DNA from: a bacterium
GTDB taxonomy: Bacteria > Myxococcota > UBA727 > JAUIJE01
Length of the DNA: 64,000 bases
Assembly: GCA_030431455.1 (NCBI GenBank)
Contig: JAUIJE010000002.1
Coordinates: 381,294-445,293, forward strand
Reading direction: 5' to 3'
Numbering within the stretch: the first letter of the stretch is position 1; every line of letters begins with the position of its first letter. The notes under the pieces were generated by a model. The model did no database searches. It saw only the letters and a program-made list of their open reading frames with translations, and was not told the DNA's origin. Position numbers and translations under genes: made by a program. Positions 33,790-41,969 of this stretch are shown here, piece by piece.

Positions 33790-36327
33790 ATGCCTTCGAA
33801 TTCGGCCCCGCGGTATGTGATCGGCCTCGACGCCATCGGCGCGGACCAGGTGGGGGCCGTGGGGGGCAAGGCCGCGGGCTTGGCCGCGCTTTCGTCTTTG
33901 CCCGACGTCGTGGTCCCGCCCGGGGTGTGCGTGACCACCGCCGCGTACGCCCGCTGTGTGGCCGACGACCCGGAGGTGGCCGCGGGCCTGGCCGCCCTCG
34001 CCGGCGCGGGTTCGGCCGCGGGCCTCCGGGCCGCCCTGGCCAAGGTCACGGTGCCCGACGACATCGTGGCCGCGCTCGCGGCCGGGCTCGGCCCCGGCCA
34101 CAACACCCGCGCGTACGCGGTGCGCTCGAGCGCCACCGCCGAGGACCTGCCCGGGGCGTCGTTCGCGGGGCAGCACGACTCGTTCCTCGAGGTCCAAGGC
34201 CTGGCCGCGGTGCTCGACGCCATCCGGCGGTGCTGGGCGTCGCTGTTCACCGATCGGGCGATCGCCTACCGCCGCCAGCACGACCTCGACGCCCACGACG
34301 TGCAGATGGCGGTGGTGGTGCAGGAGATGATCGCGGGCCAGGCCGCGGGCGTGATGTTCACCGCGGACCCGCTCAGCGGCCGGCGCCAGGTGGTGTGCAT
34401 CGAGTCGGTGGCCGGGCGCGGCGACGATCTGGTCGCGGGGCGGGCGGCGCCGTCGACCCACCGGGTCGTGGACAATGCCATTGTAGAGCGGGCGGGGCCA
34501 CAGCCCGCGCCCCTCACCGACCCGCAGGTGCACGCCCTGTGTGCCCTCGGGGCGCGCATCGAGGCGCACCGGGGCGCGCCCCAAGACGTCGAGTGGGTGT
34601 GGGCGAACGGTGCCTTTTATATTGTGCAGAGCCGCCCGATCACCGCGCTGTTCCCGGTGCCCGCGGTCGATGACGGCGCCCTCCACGTGTACCTCTCGGT
34701 GGGGCACCAACAGATGATGACCGAGCCGTTCAAGCCGTTGGGCTTGTCGGTGTGGCAGATGACCACCCCGGCCCCGATGGCCGAGGCCGGCGGCCGGCTG
34801 TTCGTCGACGTGACCCGGCAGCTCAGCGACCCCGCGGTGCGCCCGGGCTTTTTGCGCATGGCGGGGCGGGCCGACCCGCTGGTGCGCGACGCCTTCGAGA
34901 CCCTGGTGGCCCGCGACGGGTTTTTGCCCCCGCCGCCCGCGCCCCCCGCGGGGGGCCCGCCGTCCCGTCCCCCCCCGCCGGCCCCGCCCGACTTTGGCCT
35001 GGTGCCCACGCTCATCGCCGAGAGCCGGGACGCGGTGGCCGCGCTCTCCCGGGAGCTCGCCCGGGCGTCGGGGCCGGCGGTGTTCGCGACCATCCGCGCC
35101 GATGTCGAGCGGCTGCGGCACCGGCTGTTCGATCCGCGGGGCCACGCGTTGGTCATCGCCGCGTTCGAGTCCACGTGGTGGCTCAACGACCACCTCGCCG
35201 CGTGGCTCGACCAACCCGGCGCGGCCGACGCGCTGGCCCAGGCCGCGCCCCACAATGTGGTGGCAGACATGGCCCTCGCGCTGCTCGACCTCGCCGATGA
35301 GGTGCGCGCGCACCCGGCGGTCATCGCCCACCTCGAGGCCCACGAGGACGACCTCGACCAGGCGTGGTCGACCCTGCCCGACGTCGCCGGGGGCCCGGCG
35401 GTGCGCGCGGCGCTTGACGACTTTTTGGCCGCCTACGGCATGCGCGGCGTGGGCGAAATCGACATCACCCGGCCGCGGTGGGTCGAGCAGCCGGGCGCCT
35501 TGGTCCCCACCGTGCTCGGTCATGTGCGGCACCTGGCCCCCGGGGAGCGCGCGCGGGTGGTGGCCCGGGGCCGGGCGGAAGCGGCCGCGGCCGAACGCCG
35601 GGTGCTCGACCGGTTGGCCGCCCTCCCCGACGGCGCGGCCAAGGCGGCCGAGGCCAAGGGCCACATCGACCGGCTGCGCGCCACCATCGGCTACCGGGAA
35701 TACCCGAAGCACGAGATGGTGTCCCGCTATGCCCTATATAAGGCGGCGATGGTCCGCGAGGCCGCCGGGTTGGTGGGCCCCGGGGGGCTTTGCGCGGCCG
35801 ACGACGCGTTCTTTTTGCGCTTCGACGAACTCGAAGCCGCGGTGGCCACCGGGCGCGTCGACCGGGCGCTCATCGCCCAACGCCAAGCCGCGTACCGCGC
35901 GCACAAGACCCTCGTGCCCCCCCGCGTGCTCACCTCCGACGGCGAGATGGTGCGGGGCCGGTACCGGCGGGACGACGCGCCCGCGGGCGCGCTCGTCGGG
36001 CTGCCGGTGTCGAGCGGCACGGTGGAAGGACGGGCCCGGGTGCTGTCCCGGATGGCGGACGCCGACCTCGCGCCGGGGGACATCCTGGTGACGCGCCACA
36101 CCGACCCGAGCTGGTCGCCGGTGTTTGTCCGCGTGGCCGGCTTGGTCACCGAGGTGGGCGGCCTGATGACCCACGGCGCGGTGGTCGCCCGGGAGGTGGG
36201 CCTGCCCGCGGTGGTCGGGGTGCAGGGCGCGACCCAAATGATTCAGGATGGCCAAATGATCCGGCTGAACGGCACCGCGGGTTGGGTCGAGCTGCTGCCG
36301 GTGGCCGAAGGGGAATCAGGCGGCTGA
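33790..36327 (+). CDS. rph: Rifampicin phosphotransferase-like PEP-synthase-family enzyme
   Basis: The 845-residue protein has the three-domain layout of PEP synthases/rifampicin phosphotransferases: an N-terminal ATP-binding domain (GGKAAGLAAL, RSSATAEDLPGASFAGQHDSFL split here as SSATAEDLPG), a middle domain with SVGHQQMMTEPFKPLGLS and, near the C-terminus, the phosphohistidine domain VTEVGGLMTHGAVVAREVG with His at residue 795. EGRARVLSRMADADL and PPRVLTSDGEMVRG also match the Rph pattern. Rph inactivates rifamycins by phosphorylating the ansa bridge using ATP. The length fits Rph (about 860). It could instead act on another ansa compound or phosphosubstrate. A tetR gene lies on its 3' side, overlapping by 12 bp. 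Confidence 0.75.
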   Translation: MPSNSAPRYVIGLDAIGADQVGAVGGKAAGLAALSSLPDVVVPPGVCVTTAAYARCVADDPEVAAGLAALAGAGSAAGLRAALAKVTVPDDIVAALAAGLGPGHNTRAYAVRSSATAEDLPGASFAGQHDSFLEVQGLAAVLDAIRRCWASLFTDRAIAYRRQHDLDAHDVQMAVVVQEMIAGQAAGVMFTADPLSGRRQVVCIESVAGRGDDLVAGRAAPSTHRVVDNAIVERAGPQPAPLTDPQVHALCALGARIEAHRGAPQDVEWVWANGAFYIVQSRPITALFPVPAVDDGALHVYLSVGHQQMMTEPFKPLGLSVWQMTTPAPMAEAGGRLFVDVTRQLSDPAVRPGFLRMAGRADPLVRDAFETLVARDGFLPPPPAPPAGGPPSRPPPPAPPDFGLVPTLIAESRDAVAALSRELARASGPAVFATIRADVERLRHRLFDPRGHALVIAAFESTWWLNDHLAAWLDQPGAADALAQAAPHNVVADMALALLDLADEVRAHPAVIAHLEAHEDDLDQAWSTLPDVAGGPAVRAALDDFLAAYGMRGVGEIDITRPRWVEQPGALVPTVLGHVRHLAPGERARVVARGRAEAAAAERRVLDRLAALPDGAAKAAEAKGHIDRLRATIGYREYPKHEMVSRYALYKAAMVREAAGLVGPGGLCAADDAFFLRFDELEAAVATGRVDRALIAQRQAAYRAHKTLVPPRVLTSDGEMVRGRYRRDDAPAGALVGLPVSSGTVEGRARVLSRMADADLAPGDILVTRHTDPSWSPVFVRVAGLVTEVGGLMTHGAVVAREVGLPAVVGVQGATQMIQDGQMIRLNGTAGWVELLPVAEGESGG

Positions 36328-36933
36328 GGCGGCCGGGCCCGCGCCTGGGCTCGGCCACCATTCGGGCAAGAGCGCGGCGTGGGCGCGGAGGTAGACCTCT
36401 CGGTCGCGGGGCGCGTCCTGTTGCAACCACACGGTCATCGCCCCCACCGAGGCATCGCCGATCCAGCGCGCGGCCACGGACACGAACAGGTCACGGGGCA
36501 CGTCGAGGCCGGGCGGGCCGAGGTGATGGTTTTCGATGAGGGTGCGGGCGGAGGCCGCGAAGTGAGCGCCCAACATCGCCGCCACCGGGCTTTGCGGGCT
36601 GGCCAGCTCACGCCGGTAGATCGTGGCGTGGGCCTCGAGGTGGGCGAGCACCGCGAGCACCACCCCCCGCATCGCGGTGCTGAGGTCCGAATCTGTGCCA
36701 AGCGCCAGGTGCGTCCCGCGCACCTCGTCGAGCTCGCCCCGGAGCACGTCCGCGAGCAGCTCCGCGGGGGAGCTGAGGTGCTGGTAGAGGGTGGTGCGGT
36801 GGAGCTGGGCCGCGCGGGCCAGCTCCGCGGTGGTCACCTCCGCCACCGGCCGGTCCGCGGCCAAGCGCAGGATCGCTTCGGCGAGCACCCGGCGGGTGCG
36901 GCGTTGGCGGGGGTCGAGATCTGGCGTTTCCAT
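36316..36933 (-). CDS. TetR family repressor
   Basis: A 205-residue TetR protein with HTH VTTAELARAAQLHRTTLYQHLSSPAELL split as TTAELARAAQLHRTTLYQHL near residue 45. The C-terminal ligand domain is helical (about 85-195). It is divergent from an SDR gene with a large dyad between them, so it probably controls that gene and itself. Its last codons overlap the rph-like gene on the other strand by 12 bp. Confidence 0.85.
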   Translation of the reverse strand: METPDLDPRQRRTRRVLAEAILRLAADRPVAEVTTAELARAAQLHRTTLYQHLSSPAELLADVLRGELDEVRGTHLALGTDSDLSTAMRGVVLAVLAHLEAHATIYRRELASPQSPVAAMLGAHFAASARTLIENHHLGPPGLDVPRDLFVSVAARWIGDASVGAMTVWLQQDAPRDREVYLRAHAALLPEWWPSPGAGPAASAA

Positions 36934-36948
36934 GCGGCCAGCCTAGCC

Positions 36949-36988
36949 ATAATCGACACATGTTGTCTAATCGACATGTGTTGATTAT
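36949..36988. promoter_or_regulatory. Large dyad operator between TetR and SDR genes
   Basis: ATAATCGACACATGT (36949-36963) and ACATGTGTTGATTAT (36974-36988) form a 15-bp inverted repeat with one mismatch and a 10-bp centre. Each half also contains an ACATGT palindrome, so two repressor dimers could bind. The site lies 16-55 bp upstream of the TetR start and 50-89 bp upstream of the SDR start. Confidence 0.75.
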
Positions 36989-37037
36989 GTTGGGGGGGCG
37001 CCCGAAAACCGGCCGCCACCACCCACAGGAGAGCGCC

Positions 37038-37793
37038 ATGGACATCCGATTCACCAACCAAACCGCCATTGTCACCGGGGCCGCCGCCGGCATCGGGTCC
37101 GCCATCGCCGACGAGCTCGCCATGTCGGGCGCGTCGGTCATCGTCGTCGATCTCAAAGCCGCCGACGCCGAGGAAAAGGCCGCCGCCCTGCGCGACAAAG
37201 ACGGCAAGGCTTGGGGCTTCGCCGCCGACGTCAGCGACCCCGGCGCGGTGGAGGCGATGGTCGCCTTCGCCCGCGAAAAGACCGGGGCCCTGCACCTGCT
37301 GGTCAACAACGCCGGCATCGGCGGCGCCCAGGCCCCCACCGGCGAATACCCCATCGAGAGCTGGCAGAAGGTCGTCGACGTCAACCTCACCGGGGTGTTC
37401 TACGGGATGCGCTACGGCATCCCCGCCATCGCCAAAGCGGGCGGCGGCGCGGTGGTCAACATCGCCTCCATCCTCGGCTCGGTGGGCTTCGCCAACTCCG
37501 CCGCCTACGTCGCGGCCAAACACGGGGTGCTCGGTCTCACCAAAAACGCCGCGCTCGAGCACGCGGCCCAGGGCGTGCGCGTCAATGCCATTGGACCGGG
37601 CTTCATCAAGACCCCGCTGCTCGCGGCCAACCTCGACGACGCCACCCAGGCGTTCCTCGCGGGCAAACACGCCCTCGGCCGCCTGGGCGAGCCCGAAGAG
37701 GTCGCCGCCCTCACCGCGTTTTTGCTCTCCGACCGCGCGAGCTTCATCACCGGCTCGTACCACCTGGTCGACGGCGGCTACACCGCGCAATGA
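37038..37793 (+). CDS. Short-chain dehydrogenase/reductase
   Basis: A 251-residue classical SDR. The cofactor motif is VTGAAAGIGSA, then VNNAGIGG, an NIASILGS Ser and an AAYVAAKHG Tyr-x-x-x-Lys catalytic pair. The Asp in VVDLKAAD near the end of strand 2 favours NAD over NADP. Substrate unknown. The ATG at 37038 follows AGGAGA. It is probably repressed by the divergent TetR protein. Confidence 0.85.
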   Translation: MDIRFTNQTAIVTGAAAGIGSAIADELAMSGASVIVVDLKAADAEEKAAALRDKDGKAWGFAADVSDPGAVEAMVAFAREKTGALHLLVNNAGIGGAQAPTGEYPIESWQKVVDVNLTGVFYGMRYGIPAIAKAGGGAVVNIASILGSVGFANSAAYVAAKHGVLGLTKNAALEHAAQGVRVNAIGPGFIKTPLLAANLDDATQAFLAGKHALGRLGEPEEVAALTAFLLSDRASFITGSYHLVDGGYTAQ

Positions 37794-37888
37794 CGCGCGC
37801 CGGTCAGGGGGCCGGATGACCGACCTCGACGGGGGGCCCGGGTGCTACGCTCTCGCGCTTGCCCCTCGCCCCCCGCCGGAGTCGTCCG

Positions 37889-39460
37889 ATGCGATCGAAC
37901 AACCGCCACCCCGCCCCGCGTGTCCCCGCCTGGCCCCTCGCCCTGGCGCTGCTCGCGCTCACCACCTGCACCCCCCTCGAGGCCCCGGCGCCCTTGGCCG
38001 CGCGGCCCACCGCTGAGACCGCCCAGGGCATCACCGATCCTGTGCTCCGGGCCGAGCGCAACGCCGCCATCCGCGAGACCGCGCTGTCGTACGGCATCAC
38101 CCAGGGCGTGCTGTTCGCGGGCATCGGCCAGGCCGAGACCGGGCTTTCTCATTGCGACAGCGAGGTGGGCTACGGCTGCCCGGGCCCGCCCAGCCCCGAT
38201 TGCGGCGGGGGCCCGATCTTGGCCGGGGGCGCGGACGGCCCTTGCGCCAACGAGCAAGGGGGCCTCGGCATGTTCCAGTTCGACGCCGGGACCTATGCCG
38301 ATACATTGGCGCTGTACGGCGAGGACGTGCTCACCTTCTCCGGCAACGTGGCGTTCGCGGTGGAGTTCATGATCGAACGCATCCGCATCTCGACCTACGT
38401 GCCCGGGGTGGACACCGCCGACGAAGCCATCGCCTGGATCAACACCGTCGAGGTCGACGGCAACAACTACGTGCCCTGGATCCAGTCCGTGACCCACTAC
38501 TACAACGGCTGCGTGCCCGGGCAGTGCAGCGTGTACGACCAACGCTATGCCCATTACGACGACTCCACCATCTACGTTCTCGACGAGATGGGCGAAGACT
38601 TCTGGAACGTGAGCCTCGCCCCCTGCGAAAACGTGCCTGCCGGGGGCCGGACCATCGAAGAGGACGACCCGTGTTTTCAGCGGTCGGGCTCGCCCGGCTC
38701 CTGGTATCCCCACGCGGGGGGCAGCGCCGGCGCGTTGCTGTTCACCTATACCTGGGGTGACGGGCCCGCGGACAACGTGGGCACCTGGCACGTGACCGTC
38801 GACCAAGCGGGCGACTACGAACTCTCGGTGTACACCGACGCCCACGCGCAGAGCCAACAGGCCGGGTATGTGATTGCACAGGACGGCGCCTCCCAGGCCG
38901 TGGTCATCGACCAGACCGCGGTCGATGGGTATCAATCGCTGGGCACCTTTTTCCTGTCACCGGACGAAGAGACGACGGTGGCGCTCGCCGATGCCACCGG
39001 GGAGCCGTACAACGGCGCGTCCACCCGCATCGTGTTCGACGCGCTGCGGGTGCTGCCCGCTGTCGGGGACGGGGACGGCGACGGCGACGGCGACGGGGAT
39101 GGCGACGGGGACGGGGACGGGGATGGCGACGGTGACGGGGATGGGGATGGGGATGGGGATGGGGATTGTCCTGCGGGCACGGTGGGGTGTGCGTGCGGAG
39201 AAGGATGCGGCGCCGACCTGCTCTGCTTCAACGGCATCTGCACCGAGCTGAGCGGCGGGGACGGAGATGGGGACGGCGACGGCGATGGGGACGGCGACGG
39301 CGACGGGGACGGGGACGGGGATGGCGATCCACCGCCGAGCGTGACCCCGGGACCGTTCGGGTGCGCGGCCGCGGGGGGCGATGTGAGTTTGCTCGTGCTG
39401 TGGGCGGGACTGTGGCGTCGGCGTCGGCGCCGGCCGCGCGGTCGCGCTATCCCCAAATAA
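37889..39460 (+). CDS. Surface lipoprotein: lysozyme-like domain, golvesin-like domain, two Gly-Asp stalks, MYXO-CTERM-like tail
   Basis: A 523-residue protein with lipobox (LALLALTTC), a lysozyme/transglycosylase-like domain (about 55-230) with a candidate catalytic Glu in [12 protein letters not shown], then a beta-rich golvesin-C-like domain (about 285-390, ending [11 protein letters not shown]). Two Gly-Asp tracts flank a small Cys module ([13 protein letters not shown]). The end, [27 protein letters not shown], here written as GCAAAGGD then LLVLWAGLW then an Arg run, resembles a MYXO-CTERM sorting signal. It could act on peptidoglycan of prey or self at the surface. The presence of both a lipobox and a C-terminal signal is unusual. 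Confidence 0.7.
   Translation: MRSNNRHPAPRVPAWPLALALLALTTCTPLEAPAPLAARPTAETAQGITDPVLRAERNAAIRETALSYGITQGVLFAGIGQAETGLSHCDSEVGYGCPGPPSPDCGGGPILAGGADGPCANEQGGLGMFQFDAGTYADTLALYGEDVLTFSGNVAFAVEFMIERIRISTYVPGVDTADEAIAWINTVEVDGNNYVPWIQSVTHYYNGCVPGQCSVYDQRYAHYDDSTIYVLDEMGEDFWNVSLAPCENVPAGGRTIEEDDPCFQRSGSPGSWYPHAGGSAGALLFTYTWGDGPADNVGTWHVTVDQAGDYELSVYTDAHAQSQQAGYVIAQDGASQAVVIDQTAVDGYQSLGTFFLSPDEETTVALADATGEPYNGASTRIVFDALRVLPAVGDGDGDGDGDGDGDGDGDGDGDGDGDGDGDGDGDCPAGTVGCACGEGCGADLLCFNGICTELSGGDGDGDGDGDGDGDGDGDGDGDGDPPPSVTPGPFGCAAAGGDVSLLVLWAGLWRRRRRRPRGRAIPK
39067..39167 (+). repeat. GGNGAY microsatellite, first stalk
   Basis: Gly-Asp codon tandem array inside the 37889 gene, with alternating third bases such as GGGGAT and GGCGAC, about 16 units. 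It may vary in length by slippage. Confidence 0.65.
39257..39329 (+). repeat. GGNGAY microsatellite, second stalk
   Basis: A second Gly-Asp codon array of about 12 units, separated from the first by one Cys-rich module, just before the hydrophobic tail. Confidence 0.65.
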
Positions 39461-40265
39461 ACGCGCGCATCGAGAGCGACCCCGCGTCGAACCCCACGAT
39501 GGGGGTGCGCACCGGGTCGTTCGCGTCGGACAAGGCCATCGCGTAGATCAAGGGCAGGTAGTGCTCGGGCGTGGGGTGGGCGAGGCGTGCATCGTCCCCC
39601 CCGTCGAGCAGCCCGACGATGGTGTCCGCGTCATGTTGCTGCACCGCCGCGAGGACCGCGTCATCAAAGCGCTGGGCCCAGGCGGGGGTGTCGTGGGTCC
39701 GCGCCTTCATCTGGTGAAACGCGTCGCGCAGGTTGTGCACGGTGTTGCCACTGCCGAGCACGAGCACGCCTTGGTCGCGCAAGTCGGTGAGCGATCGAGC
39801 GAGCTCAAAGTGTGCGCGCGGGGAGAGGGCCCGGTCGATGCTGAGCTGCACCACGGGCACGTCCGCGTCGGGGAACATCCACTTGAGCACGCTCCAGGTT
39901 CCGTGATCGAGGCCCCAGTCGGTGCGGAGCTGGGCGTCGTGGTGGTCAAGCGCCTGGCGCACCTGGGTCGCGAGATCTGGGCGACCGGGGGCGGGGTATT
40001 GCACCTCGAACAAGGGCCGCGGGAAGCCGCCGAAGTCGTGGATGGTCTTCGGCTGTGCCTCGCCGGTGAGGTAGGTGCCGGGCACGTACCAGTGCGCGGA
40101 CACCGCGAGGATGGCGCGGGGCTTCGGCACCATCTGGCCCAGCGCGGTGAACCCTTGTGACCAGCGGTTGTCCTCGATGGCGTTCATGGGGCTGCCGTGG
40201 CCGACGAACATCACCGGCATGCGCATGGTGGAGGGCGAATGCGCAGTGGCATTGTGGTCGGTCAT
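39447..40265 (-). CDS. 4,5-DOPA dioxygenase extradiol (DODA)-type enzyme
   Basis: A 272-residue zinc/iron-dependent class III extradiol dioxygenase family member. Metal and active-site motifs are [32 protein letters not shown] and [18 protein letters not shown]. It opens catechol-type rings in DOPA-like substrates. The length matches the family. The ATG at 40265 is close to the first conserved residues. A 34-codon frame that looks like a Tat signal overlaps this start in ATGA, so the gene may have lost its export signal by frameshift. It shares the last 14 bp with the convergent 37889 gene. Confidence 0.8.
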   Translation of the reverse strand: MTDHNATAHSPSTMRMPVMFVGHGSPMNAIEDNRWSQGFTALGQMVPKPRAILAVSAHWYVPGTYLTGEAQPKTIHDFGGFPRPLFEVQYPAPGRPDLATQVRQALDHHDAQLRTDWGLDHGTWSVLKWMFPDADVPVVQLSIDRALSPRAHFELARSLTDLRDQGVLVLGSGNTVHNLRDAFHQMKARTHDTPAWAQRFDDAVLAAVQQHDADTIVGLLDGGDDARLAHPTPEHYLPLIYAMALSDANDPVRTPIVGFDAGSLSMRAFIWG

Positions 40266-40366
40266 CGCGGTCTCCGGGGTCGAGGCGGGGCGGCGGCAAC
40301 CTCCGAGGAGGGGAACGCCGCGCCCGCGCCCAGCGCGGCGAGGAATGTACGTCGGGACGTGGCCAC
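40262..40366 (-). CDS. Short Tat-signal-like frame directly before the dioxygenase
   Basis: Thirty-four codons starting at GTG 40366, three bases after the YceI stop, with a SRRTFLAALGAGAAF core (twin-arginine plus hydrophobic stretch) and ending in TGA that overlaps the dioxygenase ATG. Some family members carry a Tat signal fused to the enzyme. Here a single-base shift would join them. It is either a separated leader or a frameshifted N-terminus. Confidence 0.4.
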   Translation of the reverse strand: MATSRRTFLAALGAGAAFPSSEVAAAPPRPRRPR

Positions 40367-40369
40367 TGG

Positions 40370-40921
40370 TTAGGCGGCCTTTTCTTGCGCCCCGACCTGC
40401 ACCGCTTGCACGTCGATGTCGATGTCGATGCGTTCGCCCACGAGCACGCCGCCGGCTTCGAGCACTTGGTTCCAGGTGAGGCCGAAGTCGCGCCGGTCGA
40501 CGGCGGTCTTGGCGGTGAAGGCCACGCGTTGGTTGCCCCAAGGGTCCTTGCCTTGGCCACCGTACTCGGCGTCGAGCACCACCGTGCGGGTGACGTCGCG
40601 GATGGTGAGGTCGCCGGTGATGCGGTACCGATCGCCGCCCGCGGCTTCGACCCCGGTGCTCACAAAACGCAGCGTCGGGAACTGCTCCACGTCGAAGAAG
40701 TCCGCAGACCGCAAGTGGTTGTCGCGGTCACCGACCCCGGTGTCGATGCTGGTGGCGTCGATGTCGACTTCGACCTTGGCCGCGGTCAGGTCCTCGGGGT
40801 CGAGCTCGAGCGTGCCTTGGTAGGCGGCGAAGCGGCCGCGCACCTTGGCGAAGACCATGTGCCGGACCGAAAAGCCGAGGCCAGAGTGGGTGATGTCGAT
40901 GTTCCAAGTGTTCGTTTTCAT
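40370..40921 (-). CDS. YceI-like lipid/isoprenoid-binding protein
   Basis: The 183-residue protein matches the YceI beta-barrel (lipocalin-like) family: WNIDITHSGLGFSVRHMVF at the N-terminus, KVRGRFAAYQGTLELD, NHLRSADFFDVEQFP and RDFGLTWNQVLEAGGVLVGE. Members bind polyisoprenoid or amphiphilic ligands; many are periplasmic, but no signal peptide is seen here, so this one may be cytosolic. ATG at 40921 has GAGGAG about eight bases upstream. It is divergent from the LysR gene at 41031, a common arrangement for regulated YceI. Confidence 0.8.
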   Translation of the reverse strand: MKTNTWNIDITHSGLGFSVRHMVFAKVRGRFAAYQGTLELDPEDLTAAKVEVDIDATSIDTGVGDRDNHLRSADFFDVEQFPTLRFVSTGVEAAGGDRYRITGDLTIRDVTRTVVLDAEYGGQGKDPWGNQRVAFTAKTAVDRRDFGLTWNQVLEAGGVLVGERIDIDIDVQAVQVGAQEKAA

Positions 40922-41030
40922 ATCGTTTTCTCCTCTTTCGCTCCCCTTGAGCGATGAGCACACCGTAGGTCCTGCCCAGAATCTGTACTAGATATGGAAA
41001 ATGGGCTTTACTGTCCCAAAATCAGGACCA

Positions 41031-41948
41031 ATGGTGAAAAACCCTATCGATCTCAATGAGATGCTGGTGTTCACCCGGGTGGTGCAGGCCGGCTCCTTTG
41101 TGGGCGCGGCCCGGCAGCTGGCCATGCCCAAGACCACGGTGAGCCGGCGGGTCTCGGCGCTCGAGGAGCGCCTCGGCGCGCGCCTCTTGCACCGGAGCAC
41201 GCGCAAGCTGCGCCTCACCGATGTGGGCGAGACCTTCTTTCGCCACGCCGCGCGGGTGGTGGCCGAGGCCGAGGAGGCCGAGCTCGCGGTGCTCCGCATG
41301 CAGGAGGTGCCCCGCGGTCGGTTGCGGGTCACCGCCCCGCTCAACTTCGGGTTCATGCGGAAGGTGGTGGCGTCGTTTTTGGTCGCGTTCCCCGAGGTGC
41401 AGGTCGAGCTTTTGTGCACCGACCGGTTGGTCAACTTGATCGACGAGGGGTTCGATGTCGCGGTGCGGGTGGGCCGGCTCGCGGACTCCAGTCTCATGGC
41501 GCGTTCGATCGGGGCGTTGCAAAGCTATTTGGTGGCAAGCCCGGCGTTTGTGGCCGCGCACGGGACGCCGGCCCAACCGGAGGACCTCGAACGGTTCGCG
41601 GCGGTGGTGTTTGCCGCCGGGGTCGGCGGGGGGCCGTGGCGCTTGGTGCAGGGCCAGCGCCATGTCACTGCGTCGCCCCCGGCGCGCCTCACCGTGAACG
41701 ACTTTGATTTCCTCGACGAGGCGGTGCTGGCCGGGCTCGGCGTTGCCCTGGTGCCCGCGTTTCGGTGCCACCCCCACCTAGAGGCGGGGCGACTGGTGCG
41801 GGTGCTGCCCGATTGGTGTGCGCCCGACATCCCCATGCACGCGGTCTACGCCACCAGCCGGCATCTTTCGCCGAAGGTGAAGGCCTTTCTCGACCACGTG
41901 CGGGGCGCGATGGCCACGCCGCCTTGGGAGCAGGACGCGGCGGCCTGA
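41031..41948 (+). CDS. LysR family transcriptional regulator
   Basis: A 305-residue LysR protein with N-terminal winged HTH (LNEMLVFTRVVQAGSFVGAARQLAMPKTTVSRRVS, e.g. AARQLAMPKTTVSRRVSAL) and two periplasmic-binding-like sensor lobes (about 95-295). ATG at 41031 follows an AGGA; an in-frame ATG at 41001 would add ten residues. It is divergent from the YceI and dioxygenase genes, which it probably controls. Confidence 0.85.
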   Translation: MVKNPIDLNEMLVFTRVVQAGSFVGAARQLAMPKTTVSRRVSALEERLGARLLHRSTRKLRLTDVGETFFRHAARVVAEAEEAELAVLRMQEVPRGRLRVTAPLNFGFMRKVVASFLVAFPEVQVELLCTDRLVNLIDEGFDVAVRVGRLADSSLMARSIGALQSYLVASPAFVAAHGTPAQPEDLERFAAVVFAAGVGGGPWRLVQGQRHVTASPPARLTVNDFDFLDEAVLAGLGVALVPAFRCHPHLEAGRLVRVLPDWCAPDIPMHAVYATSRHLSPKVKAFLDHVRGAMATPPWEQDAAA

Positions 41949-41969
41949 GCTGGGTCGTCGAGGCCCGTG

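Noticed and set aside
30751-35712. Very long minus-strand open frame across the HTTM, esterase and rph-like genes
   Set aside because: It lies antisense to three genes with clear family motifs; its amino-acid composition (Arg/His/Gly/Pro-rich, no domain) is that of antisense sequence in high-G+C DNA.
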